From positions 1 through 59,998 of the forward strand of contig JAFWES010000081.1 of assembly GCA_017512805.1 (NCBI GenBank): a stretch of 59,998 bases of DNA, read 5' to 3'. A program made the position numbers and the translations under genes. Source of the DNA: Clostridia bacterium. Lineage in GTDB: Bacteria; Bacillota; Clostridia; Christensenellales; Aristaeellaceae. Positions 52,047 to 59,998 of the stretch are shown one piece after another (positions within the stretch are counted from its first letter, which is position 1; every line of letters starts with the position of its first letter). The notes beneath the pieces are model-generated. The model was given only the letters and a program-made list of their open reading frames with translations. It had not been told where the DNA came from and made no database searches.

Positions 52047-54569
52047 TTACTCCCCGTAAGGATCATAGCTGTCCTGGACGCTGCAGACGCGCAGCGCCTC
52101 CCTGACCTCCTCCGCCCCCGTTCCCTCCGGGAAGGCGCTGCGGGGGACGGAAACGGTGACCCCGTCCGGGGTCGTGATATCGAAATAATTGTCGCTGAAT
52201 ACCGCGTCCCGGTTCTCGAAGTCCAGCTCCGTATAATAGGAAAATCCGCTGGATCCCAGATGAATCACGAAGCAGTCCCCCGCTTCTTCCACCCGGATTT
52301 CGTACTGAATGGCCGGCAGGTCCAGGTGCTTCGGCTTCACAAACAGAGTCGTTCCCCGGCTGATCAGTTCTCCGTCCACATACAGCCGGTATTCGCAGTA
52401 TATATGGCGCCGCGTCTCCTCATCCGGCAGCAGCGCCTGAAAATCCTCATGCAGCACGGGAATCGCGCTCAGCGGTTCCACCCGGGCCGACGCCTCCCTC
52501 CGCGCGATGACCTCGAAGTCATCCCGGCGCAGCTCCACTTCCAACCGCCCCTCATACGCGGTCAGCGTATCATTATGCAGATACCAGGTCAGATCCGTCG
52601 ACAGTTCCTGTTTCTCCCGGCAGGAGGCCATGCGCGGCGCGTAGAAGCGCCGGGCGCCGTAGTGCAGTGCCTTCCACCGTCCGAAATAATCCAGGGACGC
52701 CCAGGATGCCACCGGCCAGCAGTCGTTCAGCTGCCAGTAGAGGGAGCCCATGCAGCGGCCCCGGTTCTGCCGCCAGTATTCCACCCCGTACTGGATCGCC
52801 TTCAGCTGCAGCAGCTGGGAGATGTACGCGATGGACTGCAAGTCCTTCGGATACCGGAAATAGTCCGCCACATAGGTGAAGATCTTGCTGTTCGCGGTTC
52901 CGTTTTTCTGATGGGATTCCATCACATGGCTGAAAATGTTCCGGTCCTCGGGCAGCGTAAACGAGCGGATGGTCTTGATGGACGGAAAGGACTCAAACCC
53001 GTACTCGGAGCAGAAGCGGAAATATTCCTCCCGATATTCCGTAAAGGGCTTCCCGCTGTGCCATACGTCCCAGTAATGCTGATCGCCGTGATTCGGGGAG
53101 GCCGTCTCCCAGAAGCTGCCCCCGGAGGAAGGCGAAGAGGGCCACCAGGGCGTGACCCCGTCGCACCGCCGGACCACGTCCTTCAGGATCCGCTCAAAGA
53201 TGATCAGATAATCCCGGGAATATCTGGGATGATGCCCCACCAGGCGCTCCCATCCGGCCCAGCCGGATTCCATCTCGTTGTTCCCGCACCACAGTGCCAG
53301 GCTGGCGTGGTGCCGGATCCGCCGGACATTATCCTCCGTTTCCGCGATGATATTCTCCTCAAAGTGCCCGCTTTCATCCAGCCGGTACACATTGCAGCTG
53401 AACATCAGGTCATGCCAGACCAGGATCCCGTATTCGTCGCAGGCGTCATAGAAATCATCGTCCTGATAATATCCTCCGCCCCACACGCGGATCATGTTCA
53501 TGTTGGCCGCGGCGCAGTCCCGGATCAGGGCGCGGGAGCGCTCTCCGGTCACCCGGGGAATCAGGCTGTCCTGGGGAATAAAGTTCGCCCCCATGGCAAA
53601 GATTTTATGTCCGTTCACCTCGAAGGCAAATTCGCTGCCCCATTCGTCCGGCTCCGTGCACAGGCGGATCGTCCGCAGCCCGATGCGCACCGTTTTCTCA
53701 TCCGCGATTCTGTCTCCGTCCATCAGCGCCGTCCGGACGGTATACAGCGGCTGATCTCCCAGCCCGTGGGGCCACCAGCGCTTCGGATGATCGATCCGAA
53801 GCATGACCTCCGCCGGCGCGTCCGCCCGGGCGGAGCCGCTTGCCTCAAGGGTCTGCCCGTCCGGATCGGTCACCGTAACCCGGATCTGCGCCTCCGCGGA
53901 TCCGAAGCGGTCCGTTCCGTGAATGGCGGCGGAAACCGTCACCACCGCGCTGACTTCCCCGTGCTCCTGGCGGATCCGGACGTCCTCCAGTCTGGCCGCG
54001 GTGATTCCGCGGATCCATACGGAGCGGAAAATGCCCGCGTCCGGCAGCTGCGGACCCCAGTCCCAGCCGAACATGCAGTGCGCTTTCCGCAGGGCCGCCG
54101 TGCCGGGCATGGAGCCTCTGGCATGATAAAAGATATCGTTTCGCGCGTCCTCCTCCAGCACAAAGCGGATCGGCGAAGCAAGGCGCACGCTCAGCGTATT
54201 GGATCCGGGACGGAGCTTTCCCTTGATGGGGAAAATCCAGGTTCGGTGCATGTCGTCCGTTTCCGCCAGTTTCTCCCCGTTCAGGGTTACTGTGGCCAGG
54301 GTATCCAGGCCTTCAAAAATCAGCTCCGCTTCCTCGCAGGCCAGAAGCGCCGGATCCGCCTCGAATTCGCGTTCGTAAAGATAGTCCTTCCCAAAAAGGT
54401 CCCGGGCGGCGTATTCGTTTTCCCGCCAGAACGGATCCTCTATCATGCCTTCCCGCAGCATATCATTCAGCACGCTGCCCGGCACCCGTCCTTCGTGGAA
54501 AGCGGTCTCGTCCTCCGCACGCCAGCGCCAGAACCCGTCCAGAGAAAAACGGATATGGTTGATGCTCAT
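52047..54569 (-). CDS. glycoside hydrolase family 2 beta-mannosidase
   Basis: 840 aa, no signal peptide. The N-terminal sugar-binding domain includes FGWDWGPQLPDAGIFRSVWI, typical of beta-mannosidases. The barrel carries IRVWGGGYYQDDDFYDACDE, acid/base E432 in LWCGNNEME and nucleophile E522 in CSEYGFESFPS. A C-terminal beta domain follows. It cleaves terminal beta-mannose from imported manno-oligosaccharides or N-glycan cores. It stands alone; GGGAGG precedes ATG 54569. Confidence 0.9.
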   Translation of the reverse strand: MSINHIRFSLDGFWRWRAEDETAFHEGRVPGSVLNDMLREGMIEDPFWRENEYAARDLFGKDYLYEREFEADPALLACEEAELIFEGLDTLATVTLNGEKLAETDDMHRTWIFPIKGKLRPGSNTLSVRLASPIRFVLEEDARNDIFYHARGSMPGTAALRKAHCMFGWDWGPQLPDAGIFRSVWIRGITAARLEDVRIRQEHGEVSAVVTVSAAIHGTDRFGSAEAQIRVTVTDPDGQTLEASGSARADAPAEVMLRIDHPKRWWPHGLGDQPLYTVRTALMDGDRIADEKTVRIGLRTIRLCTEPDEWGSEFAFEVNGHKIFAMGANFIPQDSLIPRVTGERSRALIRDCAAANMNMIRVWGGGYYQDDDFYDACDEYGILVWHDLMFSCNVYRLDESGHFEENIIAETEDNVRRIRHHASLALWCGNNEMESGWAGWERLVGHHPRYSRDYLIIFERILKDVVRRCDGVTPWWPSSPSSGGSFWETASPNHGDQHYWDVWHSGKPFTEYREEYFRFCSEYGFESFPSIKTIRSFTLPEDRNIFSHVMESHQKNGTANSKIFTYVADYFRYPKDLQSIAYISQLLQLKAIQYGVEYWRQNRGRCMGSLYWQLNDCWPVASWASLDYFGRWKALHYGARRFYAPRMASCREKQELSTDLTWYLHNDTLTAYEGRLEVELRRDDFEVIARREASARVEPLSAIPVLHEDFQALLPDEETRRHIYCEYRLYVDGELISRGTTLFVKPKHLDLPAIQYEIRVEEAGDCFVIHLGSSGFSYYTELDFENRDAVFSDNYFDITTPDGVTVSVPRSAFPEGTGAEEVREALRVCSVQDSYDPYGE

Positions 54570-54648
54570 CAGAGAAGCCTCCCTTCATGCAGGTGATCAT
54601 TTGCCGAGATTATACTTTATCCCTGATCTGATGTAAAGACGACGATCA

Positions 54649-54714
54649 GGAGACCAGGGGCTCTGTCTCCCCCACACAAAAAAAGGGAACAGAAAACCGT
54701 CCCCTCCTGTCTCC
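54649..54714. repeat. REP-like inverted repeat abutting the ylmH stop codon
   Basis: Degenerate copy of the element at 58801-58867. Arms begin GGAGACCAGGGG (54649) and end CCCCTCCTGTCTCC (54714). The right arm reads GAAAACCGTCCCCTCC, and the first base of the ylmH stop is the next base. Confidence 0.75.
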
Positions 54715-55458
54715 TTACACATACCGTTCGATCACCGTATTCTGCTTTCCCTTCCGGCTGACGGATTCCGCGCCGATGAACCGGAACCGCCCCAGGCCCC
54801 GGACGGAGACGATCTGTCCCTCCCCGGGCGCCGTGTCCGGCCGCGTGCATTCCGCCCCGTCCAGGAAAACCTTCCCCGCTGGAAACAGCCCCTGCGCTTC
54901 CCCCCGGCTCAGCCGGAAGGCATGCGCCACCAGGGCGTCCATCCGTTCCGACGCCACCTGGATCACCTCCCGGCGCACCTGGAACAGCGTCCCCTCCGGA
55001 ATCTCCCGCACCCTGGCCGCTCCGACGCTGGTGCGCCGGATGGAGGTCAGCCCGTCGCAGACATAGTCAGCGATCCGCTCCGCGCAGAACACGAAGGCTT
55101 CCTTCTCCCGGATGACGATATCCCCCAGCAGGCTCCGCTCAAACCCCAGGCTCATCAGGGAGCCCAGCACGTCCCGATGGTTCATTTCGGAGGCGAAGCG
55201 CATCCCCGTGGGCGTGACCCGCAGGCAGGCGATGGGAAAGCCTTTCCGCTCCGCCGCGGAAACCCCGAAGCCGGCCATGACCCGTTCGCAGCCCTCCGCC
55301 CCGCCGAAAAGGGTGATCTCCGGCTGCGACAGGCTGGGGCGGATCCGCTTCAGCACCGTCTGCTCCGCCAGATCCAGAAAATCCGTATAGCAGGGGATCC
55401 CCCGGCTCCAGGATCGATCCGCCATTTCCCGCAGCCGCCGCTCCGCCATCTCGTCCAT
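54715..55458 (-). CDS. ylmH: S4-domain RNA-binding protein, YlmH-like
   Basis: 247 aa. The N-terminal domain (ITLFGGAEGCERVMAGFG) and central block LGSLMSLGFERSLLGDIVIR match YlmH; the C-terminal S4 domain is MDALVAHAFRLSRGEAQGLF...GKVFLDG. YlmH binds stalled 50S-peptidyl-tRNA and acts in ribosome rescue and near cell-division genes. The stop codon abuts the inverted repeat. Confidence 0.9.
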   Translation of the reverse strand: MDEMAERRLREMADRSWSRGIPCYTDFLDLAEQTVLKRIRPSLSQPEITLFGGAEGCERVMAGFGVSAAERKGFPIACLRVTPTGMRFASEMNHRDVLGSLMSLGFERSLLGDIVIREKEAFVFCAERIADYVCDGLTSIRRTSVGAARVREIPEGTLFQVRREVIQVASERMDALVAHAFRLSRGEAQGLFPAGKVFLDGAECTRPDTAPGEGQIVSVRGLGRFRFIGAESVSRKGKQNTVIERYV

Positions 55459-55611
55459 GCCGATGCCCGCTCCTTTCCCCCATTGGGGCCCGTTTGACGT
55501 CCCTTCTTCCCGGTGCTTTTCCGCCGTCCCATAGGCGGCCGCAGCCGCGATCCCAATATGCTGCCTTGTTTCTTGTTCCTGCCCCGCGCGCGGATTCGAT
55601 CCTTTCTTCGC

Positions 55612-56178
55612 TTATACACCCAGAATCCGCGCGGCCTTCAGCACCGCCACCTGGGTTTTGGCGTCCTGGATCGTCCCGTCCATGACCTGCTCCACCAGCT
55701 CCTTCAGCGGGATTCTGTGCACATCCAGAAACTCATCCGCGTCCAGATCCTGATGTCCCGCGTGCAGCTTCCGGGCCATGTACATGCTGATCCGCTCGTC
55801 GCTGTAGGCCGGCGCGCCGTAATAATCCCCCAGATAGGTCCATTCCTCGGCGCTCAGCCCCGTTTCCTCCCGCAGCTCCCGCTTGATGGCGTCCAGCCGG
55901 TCCTCCTCCCGGCTGTCCAGCTTTCCGGCCGGGATTTCCGTGGTCACCCGGGCGATGGGATAGCGGTACTGCCGCTCCACGATGACCTCGCCCTCCTCCG
56001 TCACCGGAATCACGCACACCGCCCCGATATGCCGGATAATCTCCCGGTAGGCCTGCTCCCCGTTGGGCAGGTCCACCAGATCCTTCTTCACATGCAGGAT
56101 CAACCCGTCAAAAATATTCTCGGAAGCCGCCTCCGTCTCCCGCAGGGCGGCCAGCTCCTTCTCCGTATCAAAATGCAT
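55612..56178 (-). CDS. NUDIX hydrolase, ADP-ribose pyrophosphatase type
   Basis: 188 aa. The box region IPAGKLDSREEDRLDAIKRE-LREETGL fits GX5EX7REUXEEXGU, except that eight instead of seven residues lie between the first Glu and RE. Relatives (YqkG/NudF) have seven. Upstream strands IEVVERQYRYPIA-like (EVIVERQYRYPIARVTTE) match ADPR pyrophosphatases. It hydrolyses ADP-ribose to AMP and ribose 5-phosphate. Confidence 0.87.
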   Translation of the reverse strand: MHFDTEKELAALRETEAASENIFDGLILHVKKDLVDLPNGEQAYREIIRHIGAVCVIPVTEEGEVIVERQYRYPIARVTTEIPAGKLDSREEDRLDAIKRELREETGLSAEEWTYLGDYYGAPAYSDERISMYMARKLHAGHQDLDADEFLDVHRIPLKELVEQVMDGTIQDAKTQVAVLKAARILGV

Positions 56179-56194
56179 TTTTTCTCCTCCCTCG

Positions 56195-56222
56195 AAAAAA
56201 GGCGCCGCGGAAAAGCGGCGCC
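56195..56222 (-). terminator. alaS terminator
   Basis: GGCGCCGC / GCGGCGCC stem with six-base loop, followed on the minus strand by TTTTTT. Confidence 0.85.
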
Positions 56223-56233
56223 CCGTTGTTTTT

Positions 56234-58207
56234 TTATGCCTTGGGCTGAATGGTGGCCTTGATCCGGCGCACGCCCGCGGAGGAGGACTCCTCCTTCTGG
56301 ATCTTGAAGGATCCCAGATCCCCGGTGTTCTCCGCGTGGGGTCCGCCGCAGATCTCGAAGGAATACTCGCCCATCTTGTAGGTCCGCACCCGCTCGCCGT
56401 ACTTGCTCTCGAACAGGCCGATGGCGCCCTTTTCCTTGGCCTCCGGCACGGTCATCTCCTCACAGATCACAGGCACCTTCGCGTCGATGGCCACGTTCAC
56501 CAGCCGCTCCACCTCCGCCAGCTCCTCCGGCGTCATCTTCCGCCCGAAGGAGAAGTCGAACCGCAGCCGCTCGGCGGTGATATTGCTGCCCTTCTGGGCC
56601 ACCTCGTCCCCCAGCACCTTCCGCAGCGCGGCGTGCAGCAGGTGGGTGGCGGTATGCAGCCGGGCCGTCTGTTCGCTGTGATCCGCCAGGCCGCCCTTGA
56701 ACTTCTGGTCCGCGCCCTGATGGCTCAGCTCCTGGTGCTTCTTAAACCGCTCCGCGAAATCCGCCTCGTCCACGGTCAGGCCCTTTTCCGCCGCCAGCTC
56801 CTTGGTCATCTCGATGGGGAAGCCGTAGGTATCGTACAGCTTGAAGGCGCTGCGCCCGTCCAGCACGGACAGGCCTTCCATCCGGGCCTTGACCGCCGCT
56901 TCCAGAGCCGCCTCGTCCCCGGCCTTCGCCGCCTCGATAATGGGCATCATATCCGGCGAGGGCCGCAGCTTCTTGCTCTCGGCCATTTCCTTCGCCAGGG
57001 CCACCGGATCCGCCGCCCCCAGAATCGCCTCCAGGTTCGCCCGCAGCTGGCTCACGTTGTTGTATACCTTTTCGAATTCCTTCTCGCCCTGCTTCAGGGT
57101 CCGGGCAAAACGGCCTTCCTCCAGCTGCAGCTGCTCCAGCGCGAAGGCGCCGTTGCGCTCCAGCTCGGGATATACGTCCTTATACTGGTCGATGATGACC
57201 TTGGCGATTTCCACGGTGAATCCTTCGGGCATGCCCAGCTGCATCCCGTAGCGCACCGCGCGCCGGATCAGCCGCCGCAGGATGTATCCCTGATCGGTGT
57301 TGGAAGGGCTGACGCCCCGGTCGTCCCCCAGGATGAAGGTGGAGGTCCGCATATGGTCCGCGATGATCCGGAAGGCCCGGGTGGTGGCTTCGTCCGCCCC
57401 GTATTCCTTCCCGCTCAGCTCCGCGATCCGCTTCAGGATCCCGGCGAAGGCGTCGATTTCGTATACGCTCTTTTTCCCGTTCAGGACGCACACCGTGCGC
57501 TCCAGGCCCATGCCCGTGTCCACGTTCTTCTTCGCCAGGGGCACGTACTTGCCCTCGGCGGTTTTGTTGTACTGCATGAACACGTCGTTCCAGATCTCCA
57601 GATACCGCCCGCAGGAACAGGCGGGGGAGCAGTCCGGACCGCAGGGCTCCTTGTCCGTGATGATGAACATCTCGGTATCGCTGCCACAGGGGCCGGTGAT
57701 CCCGGCGGGGCCCCACCAGTTGTTGGCCTTGGGCAGGAAGAACAGATTCTCTTCCTTCACGCCGCACTGCCGCCACAGGTTGTAGCTCTCCTCGTCCCGC
57801 GGGCAGTCCTCATCCCCTTCGAAAACCGTGAAAGCCAGCCTGTCCTTGGGCAGGCCTAGATAATCCGGGCTGGTCAGGAACTCCCAGCTCCAGGGAATCA
57901 TGTCCTGCTTGAAATAATCGCCCAGGCTCCAGTTGCCCAGCATCTCAAAGAAGGTCAGATGGCTGGGATCCCCCACGTCGTCGATATCCCCGGTGCGGAT
58001 GCACTTCTGCACGTCGGTCAGCCGGGTCCCAGCGGGATGGGGCGTCCCCATCAGGTAGGGCACCAGGGGATGCATGCCCGCCGTGGTAAACAGAACGGTG
58101 GGATCGTTTTCCGGAATCACGGACGCGGACTGAATCCGGTGATGCCCCTTGGATTCCATAAAGGACAGAAACATTTCCCGCAGCTGGGCGGAGGTAAGCT
58201 CTTTCAT
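56234..58207 (-). CDS. alaS: alanine--tRNA ligase, short form without DHHA1 domain
   Basis: Start ATG 58207 (the open frame continues 33 codons upstream into the promoter); 657 aa compared with about 870 for usual AlaS. Catalytic core: TFFEMLGNWSLGDYFK, NNWWGPAGITGPCGSDTEMF and MGLERTVCVLNG. The editing domain has the zinc/water site HTATH (518-522) with C620 and H624 in CGGPHAENT. The protein ends at IKATIQPKA, just where the C-Ala/DHHA1 part would follow. It should charge and edit tRNA-Ala. It may be the only AlaS or a second copy. Confidence 0.88.
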   Translation of the reverse strand: MKELTSAQLREMFLSFMESKGHHRIQSASVIPENDPTVLFTTAGMHPLVPYLMGTPHPAGTRLTDVQKCIRTGDIDDVGDPSHLTFFEMLGNWSLGDYFKQDMIPWSWEFLTSPDYLGLPKDRLAFTVFEGDEDCPRDEESYNLWRQCGVKEENLFFLPKANNWWGPAGITGPCGSDTEMFIITDKEPCGPDCSPACSCGRYLEIWNDVFMQYNKTAEGKYVPLAKKNVDTGMGLERTVCVLNGKKSVYEIDAFAGILKRIAELSGKEYGADEATTRAFRIIADHMRTSTFILGDDRGVSPSNTDQGYILRRLIRRAVRYGMQLGMPEGFTVEIAKVIIDQYKDVYPELERNGAFALEQLQLEEGRFARTLKQGEKEFEKVYNNVSQLRANLEAILGAADPVALAKEMAESKKLRPSPDMMPIIEAAKAGDEAALEAAVKARMEGLSVLDGRSAFKLYDTYGFPIEMTKELAAEKGLTVDEADFAERFKKHQELSHQGADQKFKGGLADHSEQTARLHTATHLLHAALRKVLGDEVAQKGSNITAERLRFDFSFGRKMTPEELAEVERLVNVAIDAKVPVICEEMTVPEAKEKGAIGLFESKYGERVRTYKMGEYSFEICGGPHAENTGDLGSFKIQKEESSSAGVRRIKATIQPKA

Positions 58208-58277
58208 CTCGTCATCTTCCCTTCCAAATTCGCCGGTTCTCCGGCTCGTGGTCCGTTTCAACTCAACGCACCGGCAC

Positions 58278-58306
58278 ATTATAGCAAAACCCTTTTCCCT
58301 TTGCAA
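58278..58306 (-). promoter_or_regulatory. alaS promoter
   Basis: -35 TTGCAA (58301-58306), 17-nt spacer, -10 TATAAT (58278-58283) on the minus strand. Confidence 0.75.
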
Positions 58307-58308
58307 CA

Positions 58309-58334
58309 GAAAAAAACCGCCGCATTGGCGGCGG
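58309..58334 (-). terminator. Hpt gene terminator
   Basis: CCGCCGC-ATTG-GCGGCGG stem; T-run of eight on the minus strand (58309-58316). Confidence 0.8.
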
Positions 58335-58377
58335 CGGCGTTACTGCTCAGCTTCATGGCCGAGCGCAGGACTGCCCG

Positions 58378-58716
58378 TCAGAACAGGGCCACAAACCGAT
58401 CCCGCTCCCGGAGGATCTCCTCCATCAGTGGGCCGTAATCCATGTCCTTATGCGCCTTCAGCGCGTCGGACATCTCGGCGATGGGCCTGGCCAGAGGCGT
58501 CAGCGCCACGTTCAGCAGCGCGCCCTTCATCCCGTGGGCCAGCTCAAAGGCCGTCTCCTGATCCCCGCGATCCAGGGCGGCTTTCAGCTCGTCCACCTTC
58601 AGGGAATCCCTGGCCAGGCCGATCATCCGCAGATAAAACGCCTCCATGTTCATGCACCGCTGCAACCCCTCATCCACATTCGCGCCGTATTCGCGCAGCG
58701 CGTCCAGTGTCATCAT
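58378..58716 (-). CDS. Hpt (histidine phosphotransfer) domain protein
   Basis: Start ATG 58716 with GGAGGAGAAAGAGC upstream; 112 aa, the size of a lone Hpt. The phospho-accepting motif is LAHGMKGALLNVAL (HxxKG, His at residue 61), inside a four-helix bundle pattern (MEAFYLRMIGLARDSLKVDELKAAL). It shuttles phosphate between receiver domains in a phosphorelay. No kinase or receiver is encoded nearby, so the partner is elsewhere. Confidence 0.85.
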   Translation of the reverse strand: MMTLDALREYGANVDEGLQRCMNMEAFYLRMIGLARDSLKVDELKAALDRGDQETAFELAHGMKGALLNVALTPLARPIAEMSDALKAHKDMDYGPLMEEILRERDRFVALF

Positions 58717-58800
58717 GCTCTTTCTCCTCCCCCACTGCGGCGGGTTTCCGCCGCAGGATTCTGACCCTTTTTCCCCCCCGCTGCGCGGGGACAAAAAGCG

Positions 58801-58867
58801 AAGGAGACAGGGGACGGTTCTCTGTCTCCTCCGCAAAAGGAGACAGAGAACCGTCCCCTGTCTCCTT
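58801..58867. repeat. perfect 29-bp inverted repeat (REP-like) at a stop codon
   Basis: Left arm 58801-58829 and right arm 58839-58867 are exact reverse complements with a nine-base loop TCCGCAAAA. Each arm also has its own internal dyad GGAGACAG...CTGTCTCC, so the element can form one long hairpin or two smaller ones. The adjacent gene stops at TAA inside the right end. Confidence 0.9.
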
Positions 58868-59285
58868 ATTTTTGAAGCGCTTTCAGGACCTGATCCTGAA
58901 CCGGGAGCCGCTTCACCCGCGGCCATTCCTTCTTGTACCGTTCCCCCAGCGCCTTCCGGTCCTCCGGAGCCATTCCCCGGATCAGCTCCAGCGTGTGCCG
59001 TTGCAGGGCGATGAGCATCAGCCGGGCGTATTCCGGCCCGTCCCACTGCCCCGGCAGGGCGCAGAGCTTCTCCATCAGGTCCCTCTTTTCCGTGGGATCC
59101 GCCTCCGTTTCCGCCCGCCGGCACAGGTCCCGGACCTTCCCATCCAGAATCTCGTGGCAGGCCGCCTCTCCGGGATGGGTTCCGAATCCCAGCAGGCCGT
59201 CGAACAGCTTCCGTTTTTTCTGGAGCTCCGCCACCGCCGCGTCATATTCCGCCAGCGCGGCGTCCAACTCCTGTTTCCATTCCAT
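58866..59285 (-). CDS. hypothetical coiled-coil protein
   Basis: 139 aa, mostly helical: LDAALAEYDAAVAELQKKRK at the N-terminus, then a charged helical body (VRDLCRRAETEADPTEKRDLMEKL). No signal peptide, membrane helix or known family. It lies between a small membrane gene and the Hpt gene on one strand. The stop codon lies inside the REP-like element. Confidence 0.6.
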   Translation of the reverse strand: MEWKQELDAALAEYDAAVAELQKKRKLFDGLLGFGTHPGEAACHEILDGKVRDLCRRAETEADPTEKRDLMEKLCALPGQWDGPEYARLMLIALQRHTLELIRGMAPEDRKALGERYKKEWPRVKRLPVQDQVLKALQK

Positions 59286-59330
59286 CTGATCGATACCCGT
59301 CCTTCTTGTCCTTTCCCTTCGGGAGGGGCC

Positions 59331-59585
59331 TTATCTCAGGCTGTTTTCCTCGTTTCTCCGGGCTTTTTCTTCCTCTTCCTCTTCCCCGCCCCGCTTCCAG
59401 AGCTTCCAGGCCAGGACCAGCAGGCCTCCCGCCGCGCCGACGAACAGCGCGGCGAAAAGCACCGCCACCCAGGGCGCCATGGAGGTATCCGAGGCGTTCC
59501 GGCCCTGAAACAGCTCCCAGGCGATATAAATCAGATATGCCGCCACCACGGCCATTAGCCCGGACCTGTTTCTTGAACTGTTCAA
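59331..59585 (-). CDS. small two-helix membrane protein
   Basis: 84 aa from TTG 59585 (an ATG at 59555 is the alternative; neither has a strong ribosome binding site). Helices GLMAVVAAYLIYIAWELFQ and VAVLFAALFVGAAGGLLVLAW, then a highly acidic tail (GGEEEEEEKARRNEE). Located 28 bp after the sugar permease gene, so probably in one operon with it. No family recognised. Confidence 0.6.
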   Translation of the reverse strand: MNSSRNRSGLMAVVAAYLIYIAWELFQGRNASDTSMAPWVAVLFAALFVGAAGGLLVLAWKLWKRGGEEEEEEKARRNEENSLR

Positions 59586-59613
59586 ACTTTTGTGTCCTTT
59601 CCCTCAGTATCTC

Positions 59614-59998
59614 TTACTTCTGTTTCTGCTTGCTCAGGATGTCGAACACCACAGCCGCCAGCAGCACGAAGCCTTTTACCACGCGCTGATAGTTCGCGTC
59701 CAGATTGACCTGGAACATGCCCAGGTTGATCACGCCGATCAGCGTCGCGCCGATGACCATGCCCAGCACGGTGCCCGCGCCGCCGCTGGCGGAGACGCCG
59801 CCCACCACGCAGGCTGAAATGGCGTCCATCTCAAAGTTCTTCCCGGCGTCCGCGTTGGCTGCCGTAAAGCGGGTTACGGTGGTCATCGCCGCGATCGTGG
59901 TCAACACTGCCATGTTCAGGTAAGCGATGAACATAACCCGTTTGGTATTCACACCGGAAAGGCGGGCTGCTTCAATGTTTCCTCCAACCACATAGAAG
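59614..59998 (-). CDS. ribose/galactose-type ABC permease (RbsC/MglC), 5'-truncated by window edge
   Basis: About 128 codons to the right edge, no start within the window (the frame continues F-Y-V-V-G-G-N). VGGNIEAARLSGVNTKRVMF is the EAA-like loop and FEMDAISACVVGGVSASGGA-GTVLG the conserved block of BPD_transp_2 permeases, most like MglC. The final helices end at KQKQK. It imports a monosaccharide or methylgalactoside together with genes beyond the window. Confidence 0.9.
   Translation of the reverse strand, partial: FYVVGGNIEAARLSGVNTKRVMFIAYLNMAVLTTIAAMTTVTRFTAANADAGKNFEMDAISACVVGGVSASGGAGTVLGMVIGATLIGVINLGMFQVNLDANYQRVVKGFVLLAAVVFDILSKQKQK

Noticed and set aside
1-59998. tRNA or rRNA genes
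   Set aside because: No cloverleaf-like segment with a T-loop GTTCRANNC and matching stem, and no rRNA sequence, was noticed by eye; a tRNAscan run would be decisive.

Overview
The window looks like a chromosomal segment of an anaerobic, monoderm gut or rumen Clostridia-type bacterium (Bacillota). Supporting this are the cluster ftsY-secD-secF-recJ-rel-hemZ-dtd-MBL, a one-chain glycyl-tRNA synthetase, an LPXTG sortase substrate, AGGAGG-type ribosome binding sites, several ABC sugar and peptide importers with glycoside hydrolases, and no outer-membrane genes. The core from about 13.5 kb onward is GC-rich. I cannot name a genus from the sequence alone. No rRNA, tRNA or CRISPR array was recognised.

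Positions 1-13,440 are an accessory, mosaic island: a partial amidoligase, a truncated ParB-like gene, a block of 40-bp tandem repeats, two copies of a promoter-bearing repeat (about 1746-2732 and 5642-5868) that bracket a nucleotidyltransferase, a DUF4256 gene and a Fic gene, an LPXTG surface protein, an acyltransferase operon, a broken HTH gene, a GNAT gene, two paralogous small proteins, a 5'-truncated binding-protein pseudogene next to a beta-glucuronidase, and a serine-recombinase fragment at the right boundary.

Positions 13,516-24,471 hold nudC, fumC and an oligopeptide-type ABC operon transcribed leftward (oppA-oppB-oppC-oppD-oppF plus a 55-aa membrane protein). This operon is the main discovery candidate. 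OppC carries about 310 residues resembling a complete seven-bladed RCC1-type beta-propeller between its first transmembrane helix and the rest of the permease. OppF carries a roughly 185-residue coiled-coil-rich insertion between Walker A and the Q-loop. OppA has a long N-terminal extension and no lipobox.

Positions 24,530-39,288 are mostly housekeeping: a membrane protein, a TPR protein, an MBL hydrolase, D-aminoacyl-tRNA deacylase, HemZ, Rel, RecJ, SecF, SecD, FtsY, a sugar-phosphate-isomerase-like TIM barrel, and GlyS on the opposite strand.

Positions 39,336-54,569 are nutrient uptake: a LacI regulator, a GH31 glycosidase and an LplB-LplC-type sugar importer whose promoter overlaps three TTTAACGTTAAA-like operators; then a phosphonate-type importer (PhnD-PhnC-PhnE-PhnE) followed by a 5'-nucleotidase-like phosphatase; then a beta-mannosidase.

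Positions 54,649-59,998 contain an S4 RNA-binding protein (YlmH-like), a NUDIX ADP-ribose pyrophosphatase, a short AlaS without the C-terminal DHHA1 region, an Hpt protein, small hypothetical proteins and the 3' part of an RbsC/MglC-type permease. Two copies of a REP-like inverted repeat sit exactly at the stop codons of neighbouring genes.
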